A stretch of 64,000 nucleotides of DNA from Climacium dendroides (GCA_950106755.1 OX467082.1:9548001-9612000), one strand, 5' to 3'; counted from the stretch's first letter, positions 47,461-59,760 are shown. The notes: generated by a model from the letters alone, not told the origin. Made by a program: numbers and translations.

Positions 47461-47770
47461 GTGAAATCACCATTCTAATTTGAATTAAAAGAAATGTAAA
47501 GAAAATACCTTGGAAGTATTGTTGAGCTCAAGAACACCACCACTTGATAAATTTCTTCACTTACAAACAATGATGATCAAAATTGAAGAATTGAAATACA
47601 AATTTGTCAAATTGCAAAGACTTTGTAAATACTTTGTTGTAGAATCTAAAAGTACAAAAGCTTCAAATCATTTAGAACATTAGAATTAAGAACATTCAAA
47701 GCTTCAACATTCAAATCATAAAATTGTAGAAGTAAAATGAAGTGTGAAGTCAAGAAATATGAAACCTCTA

Positions 47771-47940
47771 CCTCTGTAATATCATTGTACCTCTGTAATA
47801 TCACATTTTAACACCGTGTGATATTACAGAGGTGAAATGGCCGTTGAAACTCTGTAATATCACATTTTAACACTGTGTGATATTATAGAGGGATTGGACC
47901 TCTATAATATCACACAGGGTTAAAATGTGATATTACGGAA
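47771..47940. repeat. Subterminal palindromes of the Helitron
   Basis: Three inverted-repeat blocks built from CTCTGTAATATCACATTTTA and its complement TGTGATATTACAGAG. The same TGTGATATTACAGAGG phrase lies near the corresponding end of the small Helitron at 58575-58590, so the block belongs to the element and may be a protein-binding or structural signal. Confidence 0.7.
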
Positions 47941-48633
47941 GACTTTGTGATTTTAGTAGTATGATTATATTTTTGTCTACATGGGAAGATTTGATTCATT
48001 CCATTTGGACTTATTATGAGAAAGTTATGGACAATCTTGTTCTTTAGGTAGTTAGAGCATCTTTTTGAAAAAATAACATATAGAATTCATTTCTGAATGC
48101 AAATTTTACAATTTTTCTAAAGAAAGAATTTTACATGGTTTTGTTTTCTTGCTAGAACAATCTCACCATTGGGATTAGTGCATTTTAATTCCATCTTAAA
48201 GATATTAATAATTTAAATTTTCCTTTTTTCTCATACCTACTCCTACTTGACAATTTTTTTAAGCATGAAAATTAAGTATTTAAATTTTTTTTTCCCCTAG
48301 TCTCTCAACTCAATTTCACACAATAAGGATTTAAAGCTCAAAACTTTGTAGTGCAAAAAATTTAAGTTAAAAAAGTTCAAAGTCAAATAATCTAGTCCCG
48401 CAAGGTGCTAAAAAAAATGTTTTTTTCACTTTAAACGCAAATATCTTTTAATCTTTGTGGTCAAAATTTTTGAAATTTTTTCCACACAGTAAGGTATAAG
48501 ATCCTATGGTGGACGTGTAGAAAAAATAATTTTCATATTTTTTTTACTCTTTACTACAGAAATGGCAGTTTTGAGTGTTTTTTTTGCAAAAATAAGGCCT
48601 TGATCCTTTAAGGGTTAATATCCTAAATTCCTA

Positions 48634-49202
48634 CTCCTTCTATTTTGAAATAAATTTGAAGTTTCCTAGAAATGGATAGATTACTCCGTGGGTACCGCCT
48701 ATTTTCAAAGGATTGAGTAGTTACTATAGCTTCTACTAAACCCCACTAAGCGTGAAAGAAGGGAAATCAACAATGAAGCGTTGCATGTTGAAAATAGGTG
48801 GCCAAATTGACAAAATTTTGCCCTTTTGGAACTGCTCCATTGGTATTGATTTTGCTCATTTTCCAAGAAACGTTGGTATAGTGATGTCCACTAACGTCTT
48901 CAATATTCCATTCCAACAATATCCTATTATTCAAATTAGGGAAATCAACAATAAGAGATTTCTTTCATTATATTTATGGTTTGAATTCTTTGCCTTTGGT
49001 TGGTTAGAGTTTGTATTTTGATACCCTTTGCAAAAATTGAATTACTATATAATCTCTAGAGTGTGGTATCTATAGATTCTTTTGCTTTAGGATGTTCAAA
49101 CTAGCTTCAGTTGTTGTCTATCAAGTTGTGAAGAGACAATTTTGAATTTAATTTGAAACAAGTATATTTGAAAACCCTGGATTTATTTCAGGATGGAGGG
49201 AG
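48634..49202. mobile_element. Stowaway-like MITE, about 569 bp
   Basis: The left end CTCCTTCTATTTTGAAATAA and the right end TTATTTCAGGATGGAGGGAG are inverted repeats flanked by TA. It lies 15 bp beyond the end of copy Y. The interior has a small open frame (48752-49021) without recognisable features. Confidence 0.75.
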
Positions 49203-50939
49203 TAAATCCTAAATTCTAAATTGATAATTTACCTTAAAAGGTATAGCTTGGTTTTAATTTAGAGCTAATGGAATTAGTAATACAACGCAAAATCTATGTT
49301 TCACATATATATAAGATCTTTATCATAAGGAAAGTATTAATGACATTATTGGATCAAATAAATCTTGAGAGTTTGGATGTTCAAAAAGAATTATAACTCT
49401 TGAATTCAAAAGAATCATTTTATATTCATCCTAACTAAAGACTAACCTTAAACACTTTGAGAAGTTGGATTGATTCTAATCCTATTTCAGTTCTTTTAAA
49501 TATAATCTTAACACAAATACATCACTTTTGAAAATCCAAGCTACCTACCCCGTTCAAATTTTGATGGCTTGGTGTTTTTTACTGTAAAAATCCATCATAA
49601 ATAACATTATAGTGGTAGACTTCTAATTGTAGCAAACATGACATTTTCAATCCACCTTGCATTGCATGTCCCATGTTAGCTCATTCCAACAATATATCTA
49701 CCTAGTCAATCACATTTTTAAAATCCTTAATCTCCAAGAAAAATCATAATTAACACATTGAATTTATAATCTTTATTTTGTCACTTTCATTGCCATATGG
49801 TGCAATGCACATTTGTAATTGGAAAAATAGAAGGTCTAAAAGCATAATTCCATCCTCTTTAAACTTTTTGAAAGAGCTATGGATTTCCAAAATCTAGCGA
49901 TCTTGATCTAATTTGGTGGAGAAGGTCATATTTGATAATTGACTCGAATGCCAATTCTTGTTTAGTCATTTAATATACAATTACTCCCTCCATCCTAACT
50001 TCTATTTTGAGGTTCAAAACATGCTTTCTTCAAACCTAGAAAGTTTGTAATTTCCATGTTGTAATCATACTATACACAAAAACCAACTCAAGCATTCAAT
50101 AATGTAACACATAACTACCCTTTTTTTTGTTTGTAATTTGATATTTAGTTTTCAAATTAAAACACGCTTTCTTCAACTTTGGATCACCAACGATTGTAAC
50201 ATTCTCATTAAGATTATGACACGTAACTCATATTTGAAAAAAAAACATGTCCTTCACCACCACTACAATTAAATATGAATTATTGGCTCAAGACCAAAAG
50301 GAAGAAGGCTTTGCATTGACAAATACTACATGTGAGGAAGTTTAAGGTCACATTCTAAGTCACTTTTATTAAATCTTTGGAGGTCAATTATGAAATAGAG
50401 ACTAACTAGACTCCTAATTTTCACCAACCATAACTTTAATTTTATGTAGGATTGTAATTGAAAATTGAGCTCGTGGTAAAAGGGCATAGCCTCTAGTACA
50501 CTCAAACTTCTTTAATAAGATTCTTTTTTCAATAACATCCTAAAATATCCATCACTTGCTACACCTATAATACGCTTGTCTTCACATTCAAGCTTTTTAC
50601 TGTGAAATATGACTATCTCTCAAGTAGTCAAATCAACCCATGAATGCTCAACCTAAAGATAACAAGATTACTTTTGAAAATTTGCAATGAATAATTGAAA
50701 CTCTTCCAACATATCCATATCATTGATTCATGTAGAACATTCTTTCTTCTTTCCATTGATATATTACATGAATTTTTTTGAACCTCTCAATGAATATAAT
50801 ACAATCAAGTGGATGGTTGAATGGTTTAAGGGGGGCAAAGAATATCGCAACTGCTTGTTTTCCACACACAACTCCAAATTTGAGTTAACTAGTACATGGA
50901 CCTTCAAACCAACCCTAAAAGATCGTGATGTGCAATCTA
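49203..50939. other. Intergenic DNA with an orphan Stowaway end
   Basis: TACTCCCTCCATCCTAACTT at about 49984-50003 is a Stowaway-type terminus without a visible partner. No gene was recognised in this stretch. Confidence 0.45.
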
Positions 50940-51262
50940 AGGTGGAACTACCCATTTCTGCCACCTGCATGTTCCTCCCATTTCCATCACTAACCCATCT
51001 ATTACCACAATCTTATTAATCATGGCAATGCACTTGGGGACACATCAGCCCATGCTTCAACAATGGTCTGGTCATGCTTCAACAAGGGTCTACTCACATT
51101 TTTACATTTCAGCTTTGAAAAATCACAAAAAATCCAATTCTTATCGGAATGTCTTCATTCTTTTCGCAATTGACTTCTCTCAAACAATTCAATCTCTGAA
51201 AAATATGAGAGTTGACAAATAGCTTCTCCAAATATCTAAATAGCAAATCTGTGTGGTAATGG
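50940..51262. mobile_element. MITE family 1, second copy
   Basis: Starts AGGTGGAACTACCCATTT after a TA (50938-50939) and aligns to 39638-40005. Its right terminus is incomplete, ending near GGTAATGGGTAGTTT. Confidence 0.8.
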
Positions 51263-51423
51263 GTAGTTTGTTTCCACACGCAGGCTTCAGATTTGAGTTA
51301 CCTAGCACATTGCACCTTCGAACCAACCCTAAACGATCTTGACATGATCTAAGCTATGGTTGTAAGCTAAAGCTCGTCGGGCAATTACCATCCGAAGCAC
51401 GATTCCATGTGAAGCTCCATCCC

Positions 51424-53767
51424 CTACCTCTTGCGATTTCCAGCGGCAAAGGGACCTTTTGAGCTCATTCGATAGTACCGCTCCGAAATTGGACACAGAA
51501 GCTCTCCGGGGAAAACTTCTCCCAACTCCCCGGGTTTCCCTGGTCCGACTTCGGAAATTTTGTAGCCATCCGGATAGGAATTGCAGCCATAGCGATCAAA
51601 CGAAAGCTTCCGAGGTTTATCCACATCAAACGCGGCTCCGTCTTCACTTACATCAACGGAGATTCGGTTGACAGCCCAGGAGAGTGGCCGCGGGGGCAGG
51701 AACATGGCGACAAACGTTCCGTTGAAGAATTTCAGGAGCGATTTTGCGAGAGATCGAAGCCAAGGGGGTTGCTGGGGATAGCCGAATGCCACTAGCAGTC
51801 GGTCGTCGAGCATGGCGAAAATGAGAAGTCGGATCAATGGCCATGTGGACTTGGGAAGAGGCTTTAGTAAGAGAGCGACGGTTAAGTCGGCGATCTCACG
51901 GTTTGTGGGGGAGAAGACCATCTGCTCCGCTTCGTAATTGAGCTGCCACTCCTCAATCTCCTGCAGAGGATGTTTAGGGTTTCGAATTTGAAAATGGATT
52001 GATAGTAACCGAAAAACGCACCTCAATACTGTCACGAATGTCCTCTAGCTATGCCTCTAGTTGACAAAATTGCAGCACACTCCGAGCTTGCCAAGGGCCA
52101 ATATGTAACGTCACTATCTCACCTCTAATGTAACCAGAGACTTGCAAAGAAACATGAAAGTCACAGCACTCAAGGCTATTGAATGGCACAGGGTTCAAGC
52201 CAATTATTTTCGCCAGAATTTGTTTTTAAGTGTAGTGATACAAGTGGCGGGCTAACTCTGCAACGACTCCATTCGATAACCGTTTTAACGGAAATTTTCC
52301 TACTCACGTGCTAGAGGGTTTGAGCGCTCTGCAGCATCGGAATTAGAAAATGGAGTGACCGTATCCTTGGAGAATTTACGCACCTGAATACCTTCAGGGA
52401 TGTCCTTTATGCCCATTCTAACGCCATAGTCTCTCCAGATGACGAAATTTGCAACACATTCCGAGGTTGTCAACTGCCGATATCCGTATCTGTTCAGGAC
52501 TCCACAAAAGATGCTTCAGATAATTTGAAATTATGTCAATTCAATTACGTCATGATTTCCAATTGTTTAGCCTCAGTGTGATCAAAGAGGTATGGGAAAA
52601 CAAAATGTACAGGTACGTAATTACAACTCCTAGTTAACTGAGTGCAACACCCCAAATCTTGCAGAACGACTGCAAATTGCTGTTGAGAATGTGCACCATG
52701 ACAGTGGACACCGCCTCAACATCAGAACTTATGTTGATTTTAGGTCATCTGCTGAACCCCTGTAACTTTTGCAAAAGGTATCCAAAGAATTCATTCTCTG
52801 ATGTGTTGGATTGCCATCTAATTAGCTAACAAGAGTATATAAATTCTGACCATTCTAATAATGGTAGAAATGCTCAGCTCCAAAATTTCGCTGTTTGATG
52901 TGGTCACGCTATCTAGAAAAACAGCTGAATGTTCAATTTTGAAAGCAAATTTCAAGCACGACAAGGTTGCGACGAACTCACTGTGAAGTCCATCGCGCTG
53001 GCTCCATGATAAACAACGACAGTACATACAAATAATCCTCGTTCTTGATGCCTGGAAACTGCCCGTGAATGTAATTCAGACGCCGGATGGCAGCAGCTCC
53101 CCTATCAGAGTCCACGTGATGACTCGTGGCTTCCCTCAACAAAATCTCCGTGTCGTCTGCTCGCTTGGCTGCATTCGCAGCAAAGTTCCCCGTCTCCAGG
53201 AAATTATGCACAACACCGGAATCGTCAGAATTCCGAAGGCCTAAGGTTCTCTAATTCCTATAAACGAGGGTTCCCGATAGACCTAAAATAGGCCTGAATT
53301 TGAAGAAACTGCATGTAACTATCACAAAAATGTTCTACCGCTGGAAGACTACCCTCGCTTTCACTCTCAAAATGGAACGAAGTTCAAAAATGCATAACTC
53401 ATTTCATACAGTATCCAAATTTGACAATTTCTTGTGCATTGGAATTCTCTCGAAACAGTGCCAAGGTTCACAAAAATTAGGTTCTCAAGAAAGCATTTCA
53501 GAAGGAAAAAAGCGAGCATAACACCTTAGCAAGGATCTTGGAGATGGAGGGGATGGCATACGACCGGAAGAGCGCGAACTGCAGCGACAAGTTGGAGATG
53601 AATGGAAACTCCACGAAGTTCGAAAACTCGTGCACGACACGGGCATCTTCGACGGGTGAGAACGAAGCGATCAGCTTGGCTCGCCGTGTCCGAAGCCACA
53701 CGCACATGAGCTTCCAGAGCATAGCCATGGCGAGCATAGTCGCCATCACCCATTCACTCTCTGCCAT
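51424..53767 (-). CDS. mpaB/rubber-oxygenase-type (DUF2236) oxygenase-like protein
   Basis: Complete four-exon gene: 53767-53525, 53193-52982, 52489-52384 and 51960-51424. The splice sites and phases are consistent (AAG/GTGTTA, CTGGAG/ACG, CACA/GTGAGT, GAACAG/ATACGG, CAG/GTGCGT, CTGCAG/GAG), giving 365 residues. The N terminus has a hydrophobic segment (about residues 7-25) that would anchor it in a membrane. Then come FVEFPFISNLSLQFALFRSY, KRADDTEILLRE, RLNYIHGQF (His124), DYLYVLSLFIMEPARW, a RMGIKDIP segment and DDRLLVAFGYPQQPPW, the order found in ER-bound oxygenase mpaB-type proteins. Relatives include the fungal mycophenolate-pathway MpaB' and bacterial latex-clearing oxygenases, which are haem proteins. 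His124 is a candidate haem or active-site residue by position only. The substrate in plants is unknown. The ATG at 53767 sits in a good context (GGCGATGGC). Confidence 0.83.
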
Positions 53768-53963
53768 CGCCACCAACACGCCACCAATTCTCTCAAAACA
53801 AGTACAACTCTCACAACACAATTCTCAAAACACAAATTCACTTGCAGACAATTCTGCAATTGAAGTTACTCTCACTAATCTCAGTTCAGTTTTGCGACGA
53901 GAATCGCGCAAAGATCTGTGCGAAGACGATGGCATGTACTGAACTCGGCACTGATTGTGAAGA

Positions 53964-54397
53964 GCGCTCTGGAGGAATCGTGTTAAAGTTAGCTTTGACT
54001 TTAGTATGTGAATGTAGGTAACTAACACTAAAGTAACAAGCTCTAAAATCGCCCACCTCCTAAACTGTACATTGTATGTAGATATTGCTTTTTCATAATC
54101 TTCCACAATGTACAAAAAGTGTACATTTTAGGAGGTGGGCGATTTTAGAGCCCTATGCCATTTCAACTTCAAAATTTCATGCGCTCTGGAGAAATCGTGT
54201 GAAAGTTAGCTTTGACTTTAGTATGTGAATGTAGGTAACTAATACTAAAGTAACAAGCTCTAAAATCGCCCACCTCCTAAACTGTGCACTGTATGTAGAT
54301 ATTGCTTTTTCATAATCTTCCACAATGTACAAAAAGTGTACATTTTAGGAGGTGGGCGATTTTAGAGCCCTATGCCATTTCAACTTCAAAATTTCAT
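53964..54397. repeat. 217-bp tandem duplication upstream of the oxygenase gene
   Basis: Two direct units, starting GCGCTCTGGAG at 53964 and GCGCTCTGGAGA at 54181, nearly identical. Each contains a 112-bp palindromic element (54040-54151 and 54257-54368) with ends GCTCTAAAATCGCCCACCTC and GAGGTGGGCGATTTTAGAGC. The nearer unit lies about 200 bp upstream of the oxygenase start codon. Confidence 0.88.
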
Positions 54398-57300
54398 AAC
54401 TAATTCTACATAGCTCCAAAAAATATGAATTGATTTGGGTTAGATAGCCATTCCACTTGTCTTTCAAGGAAAATTTACTGAAAATTATTTCAAAAAGCTT
54501 CGCCTCCCCAAAATTCAGTTTCAACTCTTAAATGGATGATTTATGGACTTGTTACCTTACACAAAATAGTGAAATTAAGTTGCCTTAACAATTAGGTTGC
54601 ATTACCCCAAGAAAGTCACTTTACAAGCCATCAAAATCAATAGATATTTCTACAAATATTTCCAATTATACATATGGAGGTTCACAAGTCCCAACTTCAA
54701 CAATATCTAATTTAAAAGTAGTGCATTCTTGTACTATAATAGACAATATTTATATTGTGTCACATGTCAAGAAATTAGTGTGGGACAACCTAATTTCACT
54801 ATTTTGTGTACACATAAATGCATTTGAATATGCAATTGATCATGGTTCCTATTATTAAAGTGTCTAATTTTTGGCTAGATCTTGTCAAAAGTCAAAAGAA
54901 TATTATAGTTCTCCTAATATAATGTTTGGTCACGACATGAATAAATTATGAATTTTTGAATTTTTGTAAAAATAATGGAGGTAGTATAATTTAGGCAAGA
55001 ATCTATAGGAATCAGTATTAGAAAGGGTTCAAAAATAGGTGTGATTACTTTAACAAGATAGAAGGTGGAATGGAGAATTAACTCCACTTAGTAAATTAAT
55101 GCCACTACAAAAAATTATTTTTTAAGCATTGGTGCAAAACAATAATATTCCAACTTGTATTATTCCATGATTGCAAATAGTGTGACCCTTGATGTTAACA
55201 CACATGAATATGACAAATTAATGGATATTGATTTATCCTATTAGAGGTTGTGGTATTAGTTTATCAAAATTATACTATTTTAATTCATGAATGTCCAACC
55301 ATCCATTGAATGGATCAAAGGGATAGATGACAAATGTTTTAAAAAGTGACTTTCATCCAATTGATATTCTTTGAAGATGCTTCAAGGAAATTGTGTAACA
55401 AATCAATGGATAAAAAGAAGTGTTCTATATGTGAATAAACAAAAAGAAGAAAGATTGTTCTACTTGAATCAACAACATAGATATTTTATGGGATTATAAT
55501 TATTTATTATTAATTTTCAACAATGATCTTATGGCCTTTAGTTTGAGGACTTAGAGGCTAAATTGGTATATGCCAAAAAATGATATATTGTATTCATTTT
55601 CACCCTTCCAAAATGGGTTGTAACACTATCTTTGTTGGTGAGACTAATTATGTAGTTTCATAATAGAATCAATTCCCCAAATTTGCATCCTTCAATAATG
55701 TAATGTACCATATGGTGACATAGACACACAAATAAAGAGTTTATTGGAAGTATGAGTTATAATATATACTAGTACTTTGTATTTGAGCATTATTTTTTAT
55801 GATAATATAGATATATTGAATTTGCGGTTACATCCCTTCATGATACTAACCTCTTCAAGTTGCCCAATGTGCCTATGTGGCACTTCACTTTTAGTGATAC
55901 CAAGGGTTACAATTTCCTAGCACTACATATGCTACACATCGACAATGTTTGGTTTCAAGACTAGTCATGGGTTCCCATCTCCCTATATTGATTGTTGTCA
56001 CTTAACTCTCACAAAACATTAAACATGTCATTTGAAGACATATGGTAGAACTTTTATTGACATCCTTATGCTCAATGGTGGCAATAATCAACATTGATGT
56101 TTATTGCCTTTGAATGGTACTCAACTCCCCACTAGGCCCAAACAACCTCACTGTGGACTCGTTTTTGAACCCACTTTGGGACTCACCATTTAGGATTCAA
56201 CGTCTAGTTTATTATAGAACAGAACACCATCCATCTAGTATTAAAGAGTGTTTAAGAGCACTCCATAGTGTCATGATAGTGGCGGTGAGGCTCTATCACC
56301 AACTTCACCGCTTGTGACTATTTTTACTCACCATGGTACTATTTAGGAGTGAAGAAGGAGACCATACCTTCTTATAGTATTCTTTGTAGGATTTTGCAAA
56401 ACCTTCCCCCTTCTATAGGTCATTAAAACATCCAAGATACACTTTTTCTTTAAGAAGTAGAACTTCTAAATTGCGTAGAGTCATTAGGAGATAGAATAAT
56501 GGAATAAAAGGAAGTTCTCCACCACATATATGCATATGAAGGAGAGAAGTGTTAAAGATGGGGTCGTTGATCATGGAAGATTCTACTAGAGATGCAATCT
56601 CAATTGACATCAAAATTGTAGATATTTAGTCTACAAAACTAGTTTGGAGTAGGCCTAGACAAATGATGCTAGAATGGGATCATAAACAATTGGTAGAATC
56701 TAAGGTGTTGAACAATGCTAGCATCTAGATGAACACTAAGATTTTAGATTTAGATTATAGGTTGTCACTTGTAAGCTAATGTTGAAAATAGCTAAGGCCT
56801 TAGAGGAGTTGTATCTCTAAGAAGCAAGGTTTGTTTAATGAGGCCTTAGTTTGAAGCATAGTTAGGATATTTGTCTTGTGGCGGCTCGCTTTCTTTTTGA
56901 AATCAAAATGAGAGCTTATAAGATTGGTTTCAGCTAATTGTCTAGATTGACCATCCATTTTCCATCTTCTTTGGCTTCCATATCTTTGCCAAACTTTTCT
57001 AAATCAATCCCAAGGCCCCAACCAAGACTTCAACTTTTCAATTGACTTATAATCATATGAAATCATTATTGTAGAGTAGTTTGAATAATGAACTTTAGAG
57101 GCCCAAATGAGACTTGTACAATGATTAATTTTCAAGAAGTTTGGATTAAGACATTAAATGGTGTGGTATGAGATTGAAGTCAATGCATATAGCTTTTTTA
57201 TGTTGATTGATTATTGCTAGCTTCTCACTAGCAAAGTGTAGAATTGGCATACTTTTATATATATAAATAAAGATATGTGATTTTAGGATACAATATTTTA

Positions 57301-57734
57301 TAGATTTTTGTTCTGTAATTGAGAATTTGAAATGAATCAATCATTTTTGGAAAATATGATTATTACAACCCAAAAATTTGGAAGTTGGCATTTTTGACAA
57401 CCAAAATTTATAAAAAGTTATCATGGATATTTTAAAGGAAGTTGTCAAATTTTTGCCTTCCCCCAATACATGACTACAAACTTTCCTTCTCTCTAAGCAA
57501 GATTGCATGTGTTGTTGGGGATTCATGGCTCAATATAAATCATTTCTAATATAAGAACAACTTGTTAGTACAAAGTTATGCAAAAGAGCTCAAAAAGTTG
57601 AAAAATTCATTTTATATTGCAAATATATTAAATTTATTATAATTTATAGATTCTAGTTGTGCAAGTTCTAAACAAAACAAGAAATGGAAATAGATATTTC
57701 CTCAATGGAACATATATTTCAAAAAAAAACTCAA
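54398..57734. other. AT-rich intergenic DNA
   Basis: The first 180 bp continue the repeat shared with 41.9-42.2 kb. CACTACAAAAAATT at 55103 is a possible transposon terminus. No gene or array was recognised in the rest. Confidence 0.4.
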
Positions 57735-57790
57735 AAATTTAAACTTGTGACCAAACAAGTAACACTTTAACCAACTAACCCCATGGAATG
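57735..57790 (-). mobile_element. tRNA-like promoter boxes, possible SINE relic
   Basis: On the minus strand GGTTAGTTGGTTAAAGTG resembles an RNA polymerase III A box and, about 30 nt on, GTCACAAGTTTAAAT resembles a decayed B box, with a purine-rich tail. It lacks tRNA folding and lies 44 bp from the small Helitron. Weak call. Confidence 0.25.
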
Positions 57791-57833
57791 ATGGAATAGG
57801 GATTGAAACCTAATGTTGATTTTGTAGTATAGA

Positions 57834-58613
57834 CTAGCGGTTGACGCTTGCTATGCTACGCATTCACCATTAGAATTTTTATGTATTAGATAGAATGCAA
57901 AGCAAGAATTTTAATAAATCTTCAAATAAAAATGACTAAAATCTTCATATAATTTTTTTAATAAATAAATATATACTGAAATAAACAATAGAAATTTAAT
58001 GAATGATGAATGAAATACATGCAATAATGAATACGGTAAAAAATATAGATACATTAGAATGCATTAGAAATTTGATTCAATTATTACAAACAATGGCAAC
58101 CCAAATAGAAGAATTTAAAGGAAAAACTTGTAAATCTCAAAAGCTTCATGAACAATTTAATTATTGTGAAATCCAAAATCCGTTCAATCTAATAAGTTTT
58201 TCAAATCATTTGGTAGTAGCAATAGAAAATTGAAATTAGAAGCTCAAAGCTCACAAAAGCACAAAATCATAGAAATACAAAAGAAGTATAAAGCCAAGAA
58301 AAGCAATGGAATTGTTACCTTCATAATAACACCATATTGATCTTCTTTAATATCACCTCAATTGCAACGACTATATTATTTCTATAATATCACTCTTTGT
58401 AAAAAGTGATATTACAAAGATGATTGTGAATTGCTACTCTATTTTAGTAATATTACATTGTGTGAAAATATGATTTCTATGTATGCATGATTGGAAATAT
58501 TTTTATAAAATAATTAATATGTGATACAATGAATAGCATAGCAAACACGAGCCCCTGGTATTAATGGTAGTATTTGTGATATTACAGAGGGACTTATGAT
58601 TTTAGTAGTATGA
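57834..58613 (-). mobile_element. Non-autonomous Helitron, 780 bp
   Basis: On the minus strand it starts TCATACTACTAAAATCATAA after an A and ends GCAAGCGTCAACCGCTAG before a T. Both ends match the Helitron at 42995-47964, as do its subterminal regions (TCTTCATATAAT near the 3' end, GTGATATTACAGAGG near the 5' end). It has no helicase. An inner GCATAGCAAACACGAGCC followed by CCTGGT on the plus strand (58533-58558) looks like another Helitron-type 3' end. Confidence 0.75.
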
Positions 58614-59648
58614 TTCTAGAGAATACATGTAATGATGCAAACCACCATCACTTGCATGATGGATGTACATTGACCGTTGGTAGTGAAGGTGGTGAATAAT
58701 AGAAGGAGATTTCTAGGAATTTCATACATTGCTTATATTATTTTAGAAGCTCTATAAGGATTGAATATAAAGTGCGTATAGGCAATCATCCATTTGTAAA
58801 TGAAGCAAATCAGTCAAATTCACTATTCAACAGTGAATGGAAAAAAAGAATTATCCAAGTACCAATTGGATCAACAAGTAGAAACATCCCATGAACAATA
58901 TACCATTAACTAATTAGTAAGGCCATCAACGTAATTTTAATCTATGTATTAAGGATATTATTTTTGGTCCTTATAGAATGCTAGATTTGGTTAGCTTCTT
59001 TTTAAAAAATGAATGTTAACCTCTAAGTGTTTTAGAAAACACAATGTAAGTTAGTGAAAGTTACTAAGGGTTGAGGTAAGATCTTGATTAAATTTGAAAA
59101 TTTAGAGGAAGGGCAGCCATATAACATTTAAAAAAACTTAAATAAAAATAAAAATAAAAAAGGCACTTGATATGGCATTTCAATGACATGACATTCAACA
59201 AAAATGAAGTGGCATGCCATGTCAGCACACTTTGATGCTATCTGAGAATTTGGACATTGTGTTTTTAGATATCAATTGAAACCTTTAGATATTCTTCATG
59301 ATATCAACTAAGACATCAACTAAGACATCCAAATCTTTTTTGCAATGTCAACTTTGAAAACTTTGTATAATTCAAAAAATCCACATATCCTATATGGTTT
59401 ATCTTCCCTCCTACCACCCCACTTGCATTAGGACAGAAATGAAGCCATACAAAGGCCTTGAGATCAACCACATGCCCTAGAAACCTCAAGAAGTTGCCCA
59501 CCGATCTTGAGAGAATGGCCTACATGGGTTGTTGTTGTCTAGTTGTCCAAGCATCTCCAATGAGAGAGTAGAGGAGGGAAAGGAGAGCAAGGAGGGTTTA
59601 TGTGGGAAGTGTTGAGAGAGAGGTGATGAGTGGGAAAGTCAGTATAGA
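58614..59648. other. Intergenic DNA, nothing recognised
   Basis: Open frames here lack motifs. A GGCATGCCATGTCAGCACA phrase near 59212-59230 resembles transposon-interior sequence seen in the MITE at 41.5 kb. Confidence 0.35.
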
Positions 59649-59757
59649 GCAATGCCCTTGTCGTTGGGCATTATGGGAAAAAAAGGGCAAACGAGGAGGG
59701 CGTAGCCCAATGAGGAGGCCCCTTTTCCCATAATGCCCGACGACAAGGGCCATTGCC
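59649..59757. mobile_element. Foldback element, 40-bp arms
   Basis: The left arm GCAATGCCCTTGTCGTTGGG plus CATTATGGGAAAA and the right arm TTTTCCCATAATGCCCGACG plus ACAAGGGCCATTGC are reverse complements with few mismatches, about 30 bp apart. GC-rich against an AT-rich background. Confidence 0.75.
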
Positions 59758-59760
59758 CAG

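Larger units (their letters stand above)
42995..47964 (-). mobile_element. Helitron, 4,970 bp, with decayed helicase
   Basis: On the minus strand the element starts TCATACTACTAAAATCAC after an A and ends GCGCTAAATGCTAG before a T, the A/T insertion rule of Helitrons with a CTAG (CTRR) end. Both ends recur in the 780-bp element at 57834-58613. The empty site is visible in copy X, which reads AAAATATAATCTATGAG without interruption where this copy has AAAATATA A, the Helitron, then TCTATGAG. It carries a Pif1-type helicase relic, a tandem array and palindromes near its 5' end. Confidence 0.85.
42736..48619. mobile_element. TIR DNA transposon copy Y, split by a Helitron
   Basis: The ends TTAACCCCTAAAGGACCA (from 42736) and TGATCCTTTAAGGGTTAA (to 48618) are inverted repeats. 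The two outer parts (42736-42994 and 47965-48619) together give about 0.91 kb that aligns in reverse orientation to copy X at 31242-32583. The interruption is exactly the Helitron at 42995-47964. Confidence 0.78.

Noticed and set aside
57735..57790. Functional tRNA gene
   Set aside because: A- and B-box-like words are present but no cloverleaf can be formed and the B box is decayed; at most a SINE relic.
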